A stretch of 64,000 nucleotides of DNA, taken from contig NZ_JABRWP010000009.1 of NCBI RefSeq assembly GCF_013249045.1, forward strand, positions 83,498 through 147,497. The letters are read 5' to 3'. This stretch comes from Winogradskyella eckloniae. GTDB taxonomy: Bacteria; Bacteroidota; Bacteroidia; Flavobacteriales; Flavobacteriaceae. The notes below the pieces were generated by a model. It saw nothing but the letters and a program-made list of their open reading frames with translations. It was not told the DNA's origin and ran no database searches. The translations under genes were made by a program, and so were the position numbers. This document shows, piece after piece, positions 53,785 through 62,328 of the stretch (the stretch's first letter is position 1; every line of letters starts with the position of its first letter).

Positions 53785-55407
53785 TTGAAATTAAAAGGAA
53801 ACATCGTAGACATTGAGAATCGTAATATCTTTAAAGGAGAAATCACGATTAAAGATGGAAAAATTGCAGCTATCATAAAGAAAGATTGTGAAGAGAATCA
53901 TTTCATTTTACCAGGTTTTGTAGATGCACATATTCATATTGAAAGCTCAATGTTGGTGCCAAGTGAATTTGCAAAAATTGCTGTAAATCACGGAACTGTT
54001 GCTACCGTTTCTGATCCACACGAAATAGCCAATGTGCTTGGTGTAAAAGGTGTGGAGTTTATGATTGAAAACGGAAAACAAACGCCTTTTAAATTCAATT
54101 TTGGAGCACCTTCTTGTGTGCCAGCAACAAGTTTTGAATCTGCAGGAGCTATTATAGATTCTGACGATATTAAAGCCTTAATGGAAAATTCAGATATTAA
54201 ATATTTGGCCGAAATGATGAATTATCCAGGCGTTATTTATGATGATGCGGAAGTGCTAAAGAAATTAGAATGGGCAAAACAGTATAATAAACCAATTGAT
54301 GGTCATGCACCTGGATTGCGAGGCGACGATTTAGCAAAGTATATTTCAGCGGGAATTTCAACAGATCACGAGTGTTTTTCATTTGATGAAGGTTTAGAAA
54401 AACTTCAAAAAGGCATGAAAGTCATTATTAGAGAAGGTAGTGCTGCCAAAAATTTTGAAGCTTTAATCGGGTTGCTAGATAATCATTATCAAAACATGAT
54501 GTTTTGTAGCGACGATAAACATCCAGATGATTTGTTATTAGGTCACATCAATCAAATTTGCGCAAGAGCTGTTGCTATAGGTAATGATGTTTTTAAAGTT
54601 TTACAAGCGGCTTGTGTAAACCCTGTAAAACATTACAACTTAGATGTTGGGTTACTAAATGTTGGCGACGATGCGGATTGTATTATTGTGGAAGATTTAA
54701 AAGACTTTAAAACGCTTCAAACGTATATTAATGGCGAATTGGTTTCGGATAATGGTGTTTCAAAAGTGGAACATGTGGCGTTTGAAAATCTTAATAATTT
54801 CAACACCTCTAAAAAAGAAGTTTCAGATTTTAAACTAGAATCTAAGGCGAAAGAAATTAGAGTGATAGAATGCTTAGATGGCGAATTAATTACCAACGAA
54901 ATTATCGCTGAATCTACAATAAAAGACGGCAATTTAGTGTCTAATATAGATACTGACATCTTAAAAATGACGGTTGTAAATCGTTATAATAATGATAAGC
55001 CAGCAATTGCATTTATTAAAAACTACGGACTAAAAGAAGGTGCTATTGCGAGTTCTGTTGGTCACGATTCGCATAATGTCATCGCTATTGGTGTTTCGGA
55101 TGAAGCTATTTGCAAAGCGGTTAATCTTTTAATTGAAAATGAAGGTGGTATTTGTGCGATTTCAGATACGGACGAAAAAGTAATTCCGTTACCAGTAGCA
55201 GGTATTATGAGCGACCAAAATGCGGAAGTTATAGGTAAGCATTATTCCGAATTAGATAAAATGGCAAAGCAATTAGGTAGTAAACTTCATGCGCCTTATA
55301 TGAGTTTATCTTTTATGGCTTTATTGGTTATTCCTGCTTTAAAACTAAGTGACAAAGGGCTGTTTGATGGCGGGAAGTTTGAATTTACTCCTGTAGAAGT
55401 GTCCTGA
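53785..55407 (+). CDS. ade: Adenine deaminase
   Basis: The 540-residue metal enzyme of the amidohydrolase family converts adenine to hypoxanthine. Metal-binding [10 protein letters not shown] and [11 protein letters not shown] are near residues 45-90; [11 protein letters not shown] and [15 protein letters not shown] follow; SSVGHDSHN is in the C-terminal half. Length fits the family. The start is TTG at 53785 ([16 protein letters not shown]), an ordinary N-terminus. The gene is 81 bases after tilS and may share its transcript. Confidence 0.94.
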   Translation: MKLKGNIVDIENRNIFKGEITIKDGKIAAIIKKDCEENHFILPGFVDAHIHIESSMLVPSEFAKIAVNHGTVATVSDPHEIANVLGVKGVEFMIENGKQTPFKFNFGAPSCVPATSFESAGAIIDSDDIKALMENSDIKYLAEMMNYPGVIYDDAEVLKKLEWAKQYNKPIDGHAPGLRGDDLAKYISAGISTDHECFSFDEGLEKLQKGMKVIIREGSAAKNFEALIGLLDNHYQNMMFCSDDKHPDDLLLGHINQICARAVAIGNDVFKVLQAACVNPVKHYNLDVGLLNVGDDADCIIVEDLKDFKTLQTYINGELVSDNGVSKVEHVAFENLNNFNTSKKEVSDFKLESKAKEIRVIECLDGELITNEIIAESTIKDGNLVSNIDTDILKMTVVNRYNNDKPAIAFIKNYGLKEGAIASSVGHDSHNVIAIGVSDEAICKAVNLLIENEGGICAISDTDEKVIPLPVAGIMSDQNAEVIGKHYSELDKMAKQLGSKLHAPYMSLSFMALLVIPALKLSDKGLFDGGKFEFTPVEVS

Positions 55408-55461
55408 ATTTTAACACTAAGAAGCTAATTAAATTATTAAATTGCAACAAAATCATCAATC

Positions 55462-57912
55462 ATGAAAAATATACTATTCGCTGTGGCTTTGTTGTGCACA
55501 GCAATTGGTAGTGCGCAGTTAAGATCTACAAGTAGCGTCACAGTTGGAGGATCAGGTGACTACACAAATCAGCCTTATGTGCCACAAGCAAAGTTTTCGC
55601 GTACTCAGACCATTTATTATCCAGATCAAATTAAATTTAATGGAGAGATTACGGGTTTGCGGTTTTTTACAGCATTTTCTAATTCAACAACGTCGCCTGC
55701 GCCAAATTCAAATTTAATTTTAAAAATAGGGCATACCACCAAGGATGAGTTCGTGGCTGGAGATGGATTTATTGCAGATGAGGATTTAACTGAAATCGGT
55801 ATTTCTACTTATTATGCCAATGCTTATGAGTTTATTTTAATTTTTGATACGTCTTTTAATTATAATGGTATCGATAATTTGGTAATTGATGTAGAGGATG
55901 TGAATCCTGGTTATTCGTCAAGTGCTTTATCGGGTTGGCAAGGCACTGAAAATTTTAATAATCCACCAACACGAAGTCGAGTAAGTATTACCGAAGAGTT
56001 TGATGATGGTTCTACATCAACCTCTGTGTTGTTGCAAAATTCTTATGCTAAAACACGTTTCGATGGTAATTTGCAAACATGCCAGACCGTTTCGGTATCT
56101 AGTATGGATAATATAACAAGTACCTCTGCGGAGTTTACGCTCAATGATATTCCTGACGCAAATCATTACAGATATGTTATTACGGAAGCAGGAGAGGATA
56201 TTCCCGAAAGTTACACTATAACTAACGATTTAACGTTTTCTGTGTCTGGTTTATTACCATCGCAAGACTATTATGTTAATGTGAAAACGGATTGTGATGC
56301 TTTTGGTGTTACAGCAGGTTATCGTAGTTTTTATTTTAAAACACGACCAGAAGCTTTGACATTACCTTATATAATAGATTTTGAATCTGATTTTAATCGG
56401 GATTATGCAGTACCTAATTATGGTGTAGAAATAAATGCTGAGGCTGCTCATGCTAGTGCGTATGGTATGATGCTTAATGGACCAGGTTATCCGCAATATC
56501 TCAATTGGAATGATTATGGTGATCCATTCGAAGAAAATCAGGATTTTATAAGAACTTTATCTATAGATGTTGATCTTACACAAAATGCCATTGATCCTAT
56601 TCTAAGATTTGATATTAGTCAAACCTCGCAAGCGTATTTACGTGTAAAAATTAAAGCGTTTGCAGATGATAATATATATACTGGTGTTGCTGAGGATTTT
56701 ATTTATAATGCTGCTTTTGAGGATAATGATTTTAAAACAGTCTCTATAGATTTGTCTCAATATGTTGGAGAACTTATCACTATTAAGCTGGAAAACGTTA
56801 GTAAGTCTACCACCAGAAAAACCTATTTAGACAATATTCAATTGTTAGAAAATGACTGTGAGAAGATCGTCAACATTTCAGCGCTTAGTACATTAGACAG
56901 TATTGCCTTGCAATGGGACGCAACAGCTATGGGTAACTATGAAGTCATAGCGGCAGAATTTGAAGAAAATCCTGGTGTAGATTATATGTCTTCAGCGACT
57001 AATACTCATGTGTTTTCAGGTTTAACGGCTGCAACATCGTACAAGCTTTTTGTTAGAAATAGTTGTGCTGTATCACAGTCGCCATGGAAAAAAATATATG
57101 CATCTACAGATCCTGAATACTTAGAATTAGGTTATGATACCTATTTTAATAACGATTCGTCATTAGAAACTGACGTGATTTCGGTATTGCATAGCGAATC
57201 TTCTAAGTTAGAGTTTGTGAATTATTCTGTGTACGACAGATTGGTGCTTCATCAACGCGATTCTAATGCAGAATGGGTTGGAGGAGAAACAACTACAGAA
57301 TCACAAGCGTGGAATGATAATAAAGATTTTTTAACAGCGCTTAAATTTAAAATTGATGGTGCAACTTTAGTTGATGGTAATGTAGAAATAGAGTTTAGGC
57401 AATTGCATCATTTTAGTTCTACTCCAGCAAATTCATGGTTTAGAATATTGATAAATGGTGTGCAATATGGACCTAGTTACAATCCAATAACAAGATATCA
57501 AGATCCTATTACCACATTAAGTATTGATTTGGATGCCTACTTAGGAGATGATATTGTTTTTGAATTACAACATGTTGGTCGTACTAAAGATTATTTTTCT
57601 CTAACTCCAATTGGAGGAGATGGCACTTTAATTAATAGAATTGCCTTTACTGGTAATGCGTTGTCAGTTGCAGATGAGAATAGGTCTTTAGTAAGATTAT
57701 ACCCTAATCCTGTATCGTCTAAGGTGTTTGTAGAAGGGCTTCAGTACAATAGCGATATAACCATTTTAGATGTAAACGGAAGAGTTTTAAAGTCGTTTAA
57801 GTCTTTGGATGGTAGTGTTTCTTTAGATGTTTCCGAATATAATTCAGGATTGTATTTTGCTGAAATAGCTTCAGATAATAAAGTGCAGACTTATAGATTC
57901 ATAAAACATTAA
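55462..57912 (+). CDS. T9SS-exported protein with fibronectin-like and lectin-like domains
   Basis: The 816-residue protein has a signal peptide (MKNILFAVALLCTAIGSAQ). Residues about 25-205 form a beta-rich domain; about 210-300 a fibronectin type III-like one (SVSSMDNITSTSAEFTLNDI); about 300-465 a choice-of-anchor J-like beta-sandwich (LPYIIDFESDF, TYLDNIQLLE); then a second fibronectin-like unit and a second sandwich. The end is a T9SS type A sorting tail (VRLYPNPVSSKVFVEGL, SGLYFAEI). It would be secreted or surface-attached. No catalytic motif is seen. Confidence 0.88.
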   Translation: MKNILFAVALLCTAIGSAQLRSTSSVTVGGSGDYTNQPYVPQAKFSRTQTIYYPDQIKFNGEITGLRFFTAFSNSTTSPAPNSNLILKIGHTTKDEFVAGDGFIADEDLTEIGISTYYANAYEFILIFDTSFNYNGIDNLVIDVEDVNPGYSSSALSGWQGTENFNNPPTRSRVSITEEFDDGSTSTSVLLQNSYAKTRFDGNLQTCQTVSVSSMDNITSTSAEFTLNDIPDANHYRYVITEAGEDIPESYTITNDLTFSVSGLLPSQDYYVNVKTDCDAFGVTAGYRSFYFKTRPEALTLPYIIDFESDFNRDYAVPNYGVEINAEAAHASAYGMMLNGPGYPQYLNWNDYGDPFEENQDFIRTLSIDVDLTQNAIDPILRFDISQTSQAYLRVKIKAFADDNIYTGVAEDFIYNAAFEDNDFKTVSIDLSQYVGELITIKLENVSKSTTRKTYLDNIQLLENDCEKIVNISALSTLDSIALQWDATAMGNYEVIAAEFEENPGVDYMSSATNTHVFSGLTAATSYKLFVRNSCAVSQSPWKKIYASTDPEYLELGYDTYFNNDSSLETDVISVLHSESSKLEFVNYSVYDRLVLHQRDSNAEWVGGETTTESQAWNDNKDFLTALKFKIDGATLVDGNVEIEFRQLHHFSSTPANSWFRILINGVQYGPSYNPITRYQDPITTLSIDLDAYLGDDIVFELQHVGRTKDYFSLTPIGGDGTLINRIAFTGNALSVADENRSLVRLYPNPVSSKVFVEGLQYNSDITILDVNGRVLKSFKSLDGSVSLDVSEYNSGLYFAEIASDNKVQTYRFIKH

Positions 57913-57938
57913 ACTAAGGCATTATAAAATCAACTACT

Positions 57939-59855
57939 ATGTTAATTAGAAAAACAATTTCAATTCTTATTTTGTGTATATGCTTTTTAGGGTGTAAATC
58001 CAAAATAGAAACTACAGATAAAACTTCAGAAACAATAAATAATATTGCTAATGAGGATAATGATGTTGCTAAGGAAGTTTACAGCCCAAAGGATCATTAT
58101 ACGAAGCAAGAGGTGATGATAGCTATGCGAGATGGTGTAAAATTGCATACCACAATTTATACGCCAAAAGATAGGTCAAAAACGTATCCTATACTTATGA
58201 AGCGCACACCTTATAGTTGTCGACCTTACGGTGAAAATGAATTTCCTAGTAAAGTTGGTCCAAATAAATACCTTATGGAAGAAGGTAATATTATGGTCTA
58301 TCAAGATGTGAGAGGACGTTGGAATAGTGAAGGTGTGTATGATAATATGCGAGCGTACATACCTAATAAAACAGGCAAGCAATTTGATGAAGCTAGTGAT
58401 ACATATGATACCATTGAGTGGTTGGTAAATAATGTGGAGAATAATAATGGTAATGTTGGGACTTATGGTATTTCGTATCCAGGATTTTATGCGACGTATT
58501 CTTTGTTAGACTCGCATCCTGCGTTAAAAGCGGTTTCGCCACAAGCTTGTATTGGAGATTTCTTTTTTGATGATTTTATTCATAATGGTGCATTTTTGTT
58601 AAGCTATTGGAGGGCAACTTCTGTTTTTGGTTATATGAAAGATCAGCCAACAACAGAGCCATGGTATAATTTTCCAGATATAGGCACGGAAGACCAACAT
58701 CAATTCTTTTTAGATCATATGCCACTAAGTAAGTTGAATCATTTTTATGGAGAAGACAATGTGTTTATGGAGCAAATAAAAACCCATGTCACGTACGATG
58801 ATTTTTGGAAAGCGCGTGGCATTATTCAGCATTTAAAAGATATTAAACCAGCAACGATGATTGTAGGTGGCTTGTTTGACGCTGAAGATTTATATGGACC
58901 ATTTAATACCTATAAAAGTATTGAAAACAACAGCGAAAACTATAACACCGTTGTTTTTGGGCCTTGGAGTCATGGTGATTGGTCAAGAACTAAAGAGCGA
59001 CAAGTAATTGGAAACATTCACTTTGGAGATAGTATCTCAGATCGTTTTCAAAAAAATGTTGAAACAAAATTCTTTAATCACTTTCTAAAAGGTGAAGCTA
59101 ATGGTGAATCAGGTTTGCCGGAAGCTAGCATGTTTAATACTGGTACAAAGCAATGGGAATCATTTGCGTCTTGGCCACCAGAAAACACAGTTAAGGAAAG
59201 TTATTTTTTGCAACCAAATGAGCGTTTAACGCAACGCGCTAATCGTATGATGGCGACTTCAGTCTTTATTAGCGATCCTAAAAAGCCTGTGCCTTACACG
59301 GAAGATATAAAAGTTGGGTTTACACCACGTAAATTCATGACAGACGATCAGCGTTTTGCATCGAGACGACCAGATGTTTTAACCTTTGAAACTGAAATTT
59401 TAGAAAACGATGTAACCCTTGCTGGTGATATTTTAGCAAAGTTGAAGGTGTCCACAACAGGAACAGCAGCTGACTGGATAGTTAAGGTGGTTGATGTGTT
59501 TCCGGCTGATATGGAAAATACAGAAGACGTACAAGATCATTTAAAACTGAGTAATTATCATATGATGGTTAGGAGTGAAGTGTTGCGTGGACGTTTTAGA
59601 AACAGTATGTCTAAGCCAGAACCATTTGTGCCTAATGCGAAAACTGCAGTAAATTTGAAGCTTCAAGATGTGTTTCATACCTTTAAGAAAGGACATAAAA
59701 TTCAGGTGCAAGTTCAGAGTACATTTTTCCCTTACATAGACGCAAATCCACAAACGTATGTCGATAATATCTTTGAAGCGAAAGAATCCGATTTTCAAAA
59801 GCATACGCATAAAGTTTATAATGATTCAGCCATTGAGTTTACGATACTTAAATAA
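57939..59855 (+). CDS. CocE/NonD-family hydrolase (X-Pro dipeptidyl peptidase-like lipoprotein)
   Basis: The 638-residue protein has a lipoprotein signal ending CFLGC (Cys19). The alpha/beta hydrolase core carries MAMRDGVKLHTTIYTPKD, VYQDVRGRWNSEG, the nucleophile Ser in YGISYPGFYATYS near 188, Asp in GLFDAEDLYG and His in GPWSHGDWSR. The C-terminal beta domain (from about 420, FETEILENDVTLAGDILAKLKVS) is typical of the CocE/X-Pro peptidase group. It would hydrolyse esters or peptides in the periplasm; substrate unknown. It is 26 bases after the T9SS gene. Confidence 0.92.
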   Translation: MLIRKTISILILCICFLGCKSKIETTDKTSETINNIANEDNDVAKEVYSPKDHYTKQEVMIAMRDGVKLHTTIYTPKDRSKTYPILMKRTPYSCRPYGENEFPSKVGPNKYLMEEGNIMVYQDVRGRWNSEGVYDNMRAYIPNKTGKQFDEASDTYDTIEWLVNNVENNNGNVGTYGISYPGFYATYSLLDSHPALKAVSPQACIGDFFFDDFIHNGAFLLSYWRATSVFGYMKDQPTTEPWYNFPDIGTEDQHQFFLDHMPLSKLNHFYGEDNVFMEQIKTHVTYDDFWKARGIIQHLKDIKPATMIVGGLFDAEDLYGPFNTYKSIENNSENYNTVVFGPWSHGDWSRTKERQVIGNIHFGDSISDRFQKNVETKFFNHFLKGEANGESGLPEASMFNTGTKQWESFASWPPENTVKESYFLQPNERLTQRANRMMATSVFISDPKKPVPYTEDIKVGFTPRKFMTDDQRFASRRPDVLTFETEILENDVTLAGDILAKLKVSTTGTAADWIVKVVDVFPADMENTEDVQDHLKLSNYHMMVRSEVLRGRFRNSMSKPEPFVPNAKTAVNLKLQDVFHTFKKGHKIQVQVQSTFFPYIDANPQTYVDNIFEAKESDFQKHTHKVYNDSAIEFTILK

Positions 59856-59869
59856 TTAATGTCTTGAGT

Positions 59870-59922
59870 ACGTCACTATTAATGATTTTTTGAGGAACGA
59901 AAAAATAGTGTCGAGAAGCTTT
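59870..59922. repeat. Partial second copy of the intergenic repeat
   Basis: The stretch CGTCACT, then ATGATTTTTTGAGGAACGA, then GTGTCGAGAAGC parallels the left arm at 5474-5522 (CGTCACT, TGATTTGTGAGGCAC, TGTATCGAGAAGC). No matching right arm is present, so it is an arm remnant in the gap before the next gene. Confidence 0.6.
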
Positions 59923-59948
59923 GATTAAAATACTGATAACAACATAGA

Positions 59949-60911
59949 ATGCCAATAATAGAACCAACCTATAAACCACCATTTTGGGCAAAAACGAGTT
60001 TTATATCTACTGTATTCTCTGGTTTAGCACGAAGCGTTGAAGGTGTTGAGCAAACAAGGGAACGCATTACATTGCCAGATACAGATTTTTTAGATTTAGA
60101 TTGGAGCTATGCTAAACAAAAATCTAATAAGGTTATTGTGTTATTGCATGGTTTAGAAGGTAGTGCGCAGCGACCATATATAAAAGGTACAGCAAAGCTG
60201 TTTAATGAAAATAACATCGATGCAGTTGGCGTGAATTTTAGAGGTTGTAGCGGTGAGCCAAATCGCTTGTTTAGAAGTTATCATTCTGGAGCAACTGAAG
60301 ATTTAGAAGCAGTTATGCATCATGTTTTATCCAAAGGTATTTATGATGAAATTTATATAAAAGGCATTAGTCTTGGTGCAAATATGGCTTTAAAATATGT
60401 GGGTGAAAGAGACGATGTGCCAAAAGAATTAAAAGCTGTTATAGCGGTTTCTGCACCTTGCTTTTTAAAAGGATCATGTGAGGCATTGTTGCGTTTTAAA
60501 AATAAACATTATGCCATTCGGTTTCTGGCACATTTAAAAGAGAAACTGAAACCAAAATTAGAGCAATTCCCTCAAAATATTACAAATAAGGATTTTAATT
60601 CAATTAAAACTTTAATAGATTTTGATGATGTGTATACGTCAAAAGCACATGGTTTTGATGGTGCTTTAGACTACTATGACAAGGCGAGTTGCTTGCAATT
60701 TCTTCCAAATATTAAAGTCCCTTCATTAATAATAAATGCGCTTAACGATTCATTTTTGTCGCCAGAATGTTTTCCTATTAAGGAAGCAAAACACAATTCA
60801 AATTTGTTTTTAGAAATGCCAAAATATGGAGGTCATGTTGGTTTTATAGATAAAGCGAATGTGTATTATAACGAAAGACGTGCTTTGGAGTTTGTGAACA
60901 AGCTACCTTGA
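59949..60911 (+). CDS. YheT-family alpha/beta hydrolase
   Basis: The 320-residue protein opens MPIIEPTYKPPFWAKTSFISTVFSGLAR, as in YheT/ABHD1 proteins. The core shows VIVLLHGLEGSAQRPYIKG, GVNFRGCSGEPNRLFRSYHSG, the Ser nucleophile in IKGISLGANMALKY near 148, and late Asp and His (NALNDSFLS, KYGGHVGFI). It has no signal peptide and is cytoplasmic or membrane-associated. Family substrates are lipids or esters, not defined here. Confidence 0.92.
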   Translation: MPIIEPTYKPPFWAKTSFISTVFSGLARSVEGVEQTRERITLPDTDFLDLDWSYAKQKSNKVIVLLHGLEGSAQRPYIKGTAKLFNENNIDAVGVNFRGCSGEPNRLFRSYHSGATEDLEAVMHHVLSKGIYDEIYIKGISLGANMALKYVGERDDVPKELKAVIAVSAPCFLKGSCEALLRFKNKHYAIRFLAHLKEKLKPKLEQFPQNITNKDFNSIKTLIDFDDVYTSKAHGFDGALDYYDKASCLQFLPNIKVPSLIINALNDSFLSPECFPIKEAKHNSNLFLEMPKYGGHVGFIDKANVYYNERRALEFVNKLP

Positions 60912-60955
60912 GTGAAAATCTTTTCATAACTTTAAAATCAAATAAATCGAAAAGT

Positions 60956-61459
60956 ATGAAGTTCCTCAAATCATTTCAGAATAAAACAGCATTAACATCT
61001 ATTTCTCTAAACTCTGTTTTAGGAATTGCTTTTATGTCGATAATATTGGTGTCGTGTAATAGTTTGAAAACTGCAGTTTTTGACCAATATGCTTATCAAC
61101 AAGCTATTTCTTTAAAGGTAGAAGGCCTTAATGTAATGAATGAGGCTGTAAATGATTATATGACACATGAAGCAGAAGTTGAAACACTACAATTAGATCT
61201 TCAAAAAATGGTTGAATACGAAAAGAACAAGCCAAACAATGAAGTTAGTTATGCCATGTGGAAAACAATCGCAAATGAAGATCGAAACTTATTAGCTGGA
61301 TTTCTGAAGCGTTGGAAGGAAAAGCACCAATTGTCTCAGGTGTTTATAGACGAAGCGAAAATTCAAGTTGCAGAAGCACTTGATCTTATTATTAAATATG
61401 AAGGTCAAAAGAATAAGACCAATGAAGCTAATATTCTTAATTTTTTATCTAACAACTAA
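60956..61459 (+). CDS. Small helical lipoprotein-like protein of unknown function
   Basis: I place the start at ATG 60956 (MKFLKSFQNKT); the frame is open to a TTG at 60908 inside the previous gene, which is less likely. A hydrophobic stretch (LNSVLGIAFMSIILVSC, Cys34) could be a lipoprotein signal with a long basic N-terminus. The mature part is fully helical and charged (residues about 50-150). The 167-residue product resembles no family I know. The next small gene follows after 15 bases and is likely its partner. Confidence 0.72.
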   Translation: MKFLKSFQNKTALTSISLNSVLGIAFMSIILVSCNSLKTAVFDQYAYQQAISLKVEGLNVMNEAVNDYMTHEAEVETLQLDLQKMVEYEKNKPNNEVSYAMWKTIANEDRNLLAGFLKRWKEKHQLSQVFIDEAKIQVAEALDLIIKYEGQKNKTNEANILNFLSNN

Positions 61460-61474
61460 CAACTATTAACTAAT

Positions 61475-61798
61475 ATGGACATAGAAGAACTATTAAAGCT
61501 GTTAAAAGACGAATTACTAGTAGTTTTGGGAGAAAATTATGGTGATTTCAAAAAAGAAACCAAAGCAGATGTTGAGGCGTTTTTAACGCTGTCAAAGGTT
61601 AAAATTGAACGTTGGACGAAGTTGTTGCAAGCAGGTGAGTTAACGGGAGACGACTATAAATGGTTGTTAGAAAGTCAAAAAGATGTGTTGGTCTTAAATG
61701 CGCTATATCAAGCTGGAGTTTCTAAATTGCGCTTAGGGCATTTAAAAAATAAGATTATAAAAACTATTGTAAATACAGTGCTTGCGGTTGTTGTGTAA
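61475..61798 (+). CDS. Small helical protein of unknown function
   Basis: The 107-residue protein is helical and charged (MDIEELLKLLKDELLVVLGEN, DVEAFLTLSKVKIERWTKLL) with a hydrophobic C-terminal end (IIKTIVNTVLAVVV) that may dip into the membrane. No signal peptide is present. It lies 15 bases after the lipoprotein-like gene on the same strand, and both may act together. No motif known to me. Confidence 0.72.
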   Translation: MDIEELLKLLKDELLVVLGENYGDFKKETKADVEAFLTLSKVKIERWTKLLQAGELTGDDYKWLLESQKDVLVLNALYQAGVSKLRLGHLKNKIIKTIVNTVLAVVV

Positions 61799-62328
61799 CG
61801 CTGAGAGTATTTATTTAGCGCATGAGCTTAATTATTCTTTGAATGCTATTGTAAATACGTCGTGACTTCCTGGTAAATAAAAAGACAGAAACTTTTAAAT
61901 ATTGTATTTAGAAGTTTTTTTTATGTGTTTAAGGTAGGGAATGAATAAGATTTACGTCTTCCTTTTGTGATTTTCAATATGCTCAATTTTTTGTAATATC
62001 GATTAGGAATCGACAAAATATTGACTTTTTTTATGGCTAAAATTCTCGATTTAGCAATAATTGCTTCTGTTTATAATCGTCTTTTAATCTGATTTTTTTG
62101 AAATATTCATCTTGTTATAGATAATAAAAAGTGGTTCGTCGGATTTTTATAGGCTAAAAGTCTTAACGTGAAAACTCTTGTTAATTTTATCCCAATATTA
62201 GTTGATGCATAACTCCTAAAAGTGCAAAAATTAGTGTTGTATTACAATGAACTCTATTTAAACTATTTATTTAAATAAAGTTATTTAACTTTCTACAAAT
62301 TAATATTATTAACGAACACTTATTTAGT
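61799..62328. other. Intergenic region before the giant secreted protein
   Basis: About 530 bases hold the terminator at 61889-61922 and otherwise AT-rich sequence with no coding frame. The promoter of the following secreted-protein gene must be in the second half, but no TAnnTTTG box is convincing to me. Confidence 0.5.
61889..61922 (+). terminator. Terminator of the two-gene small-protein unit
   Basis: AACTTTTAAAT (61890-61900) pairs with ATTTAGAAGTT (61906-61916) with one mismatch around ATTGT, and eight T follow. Confidence 0.75.
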
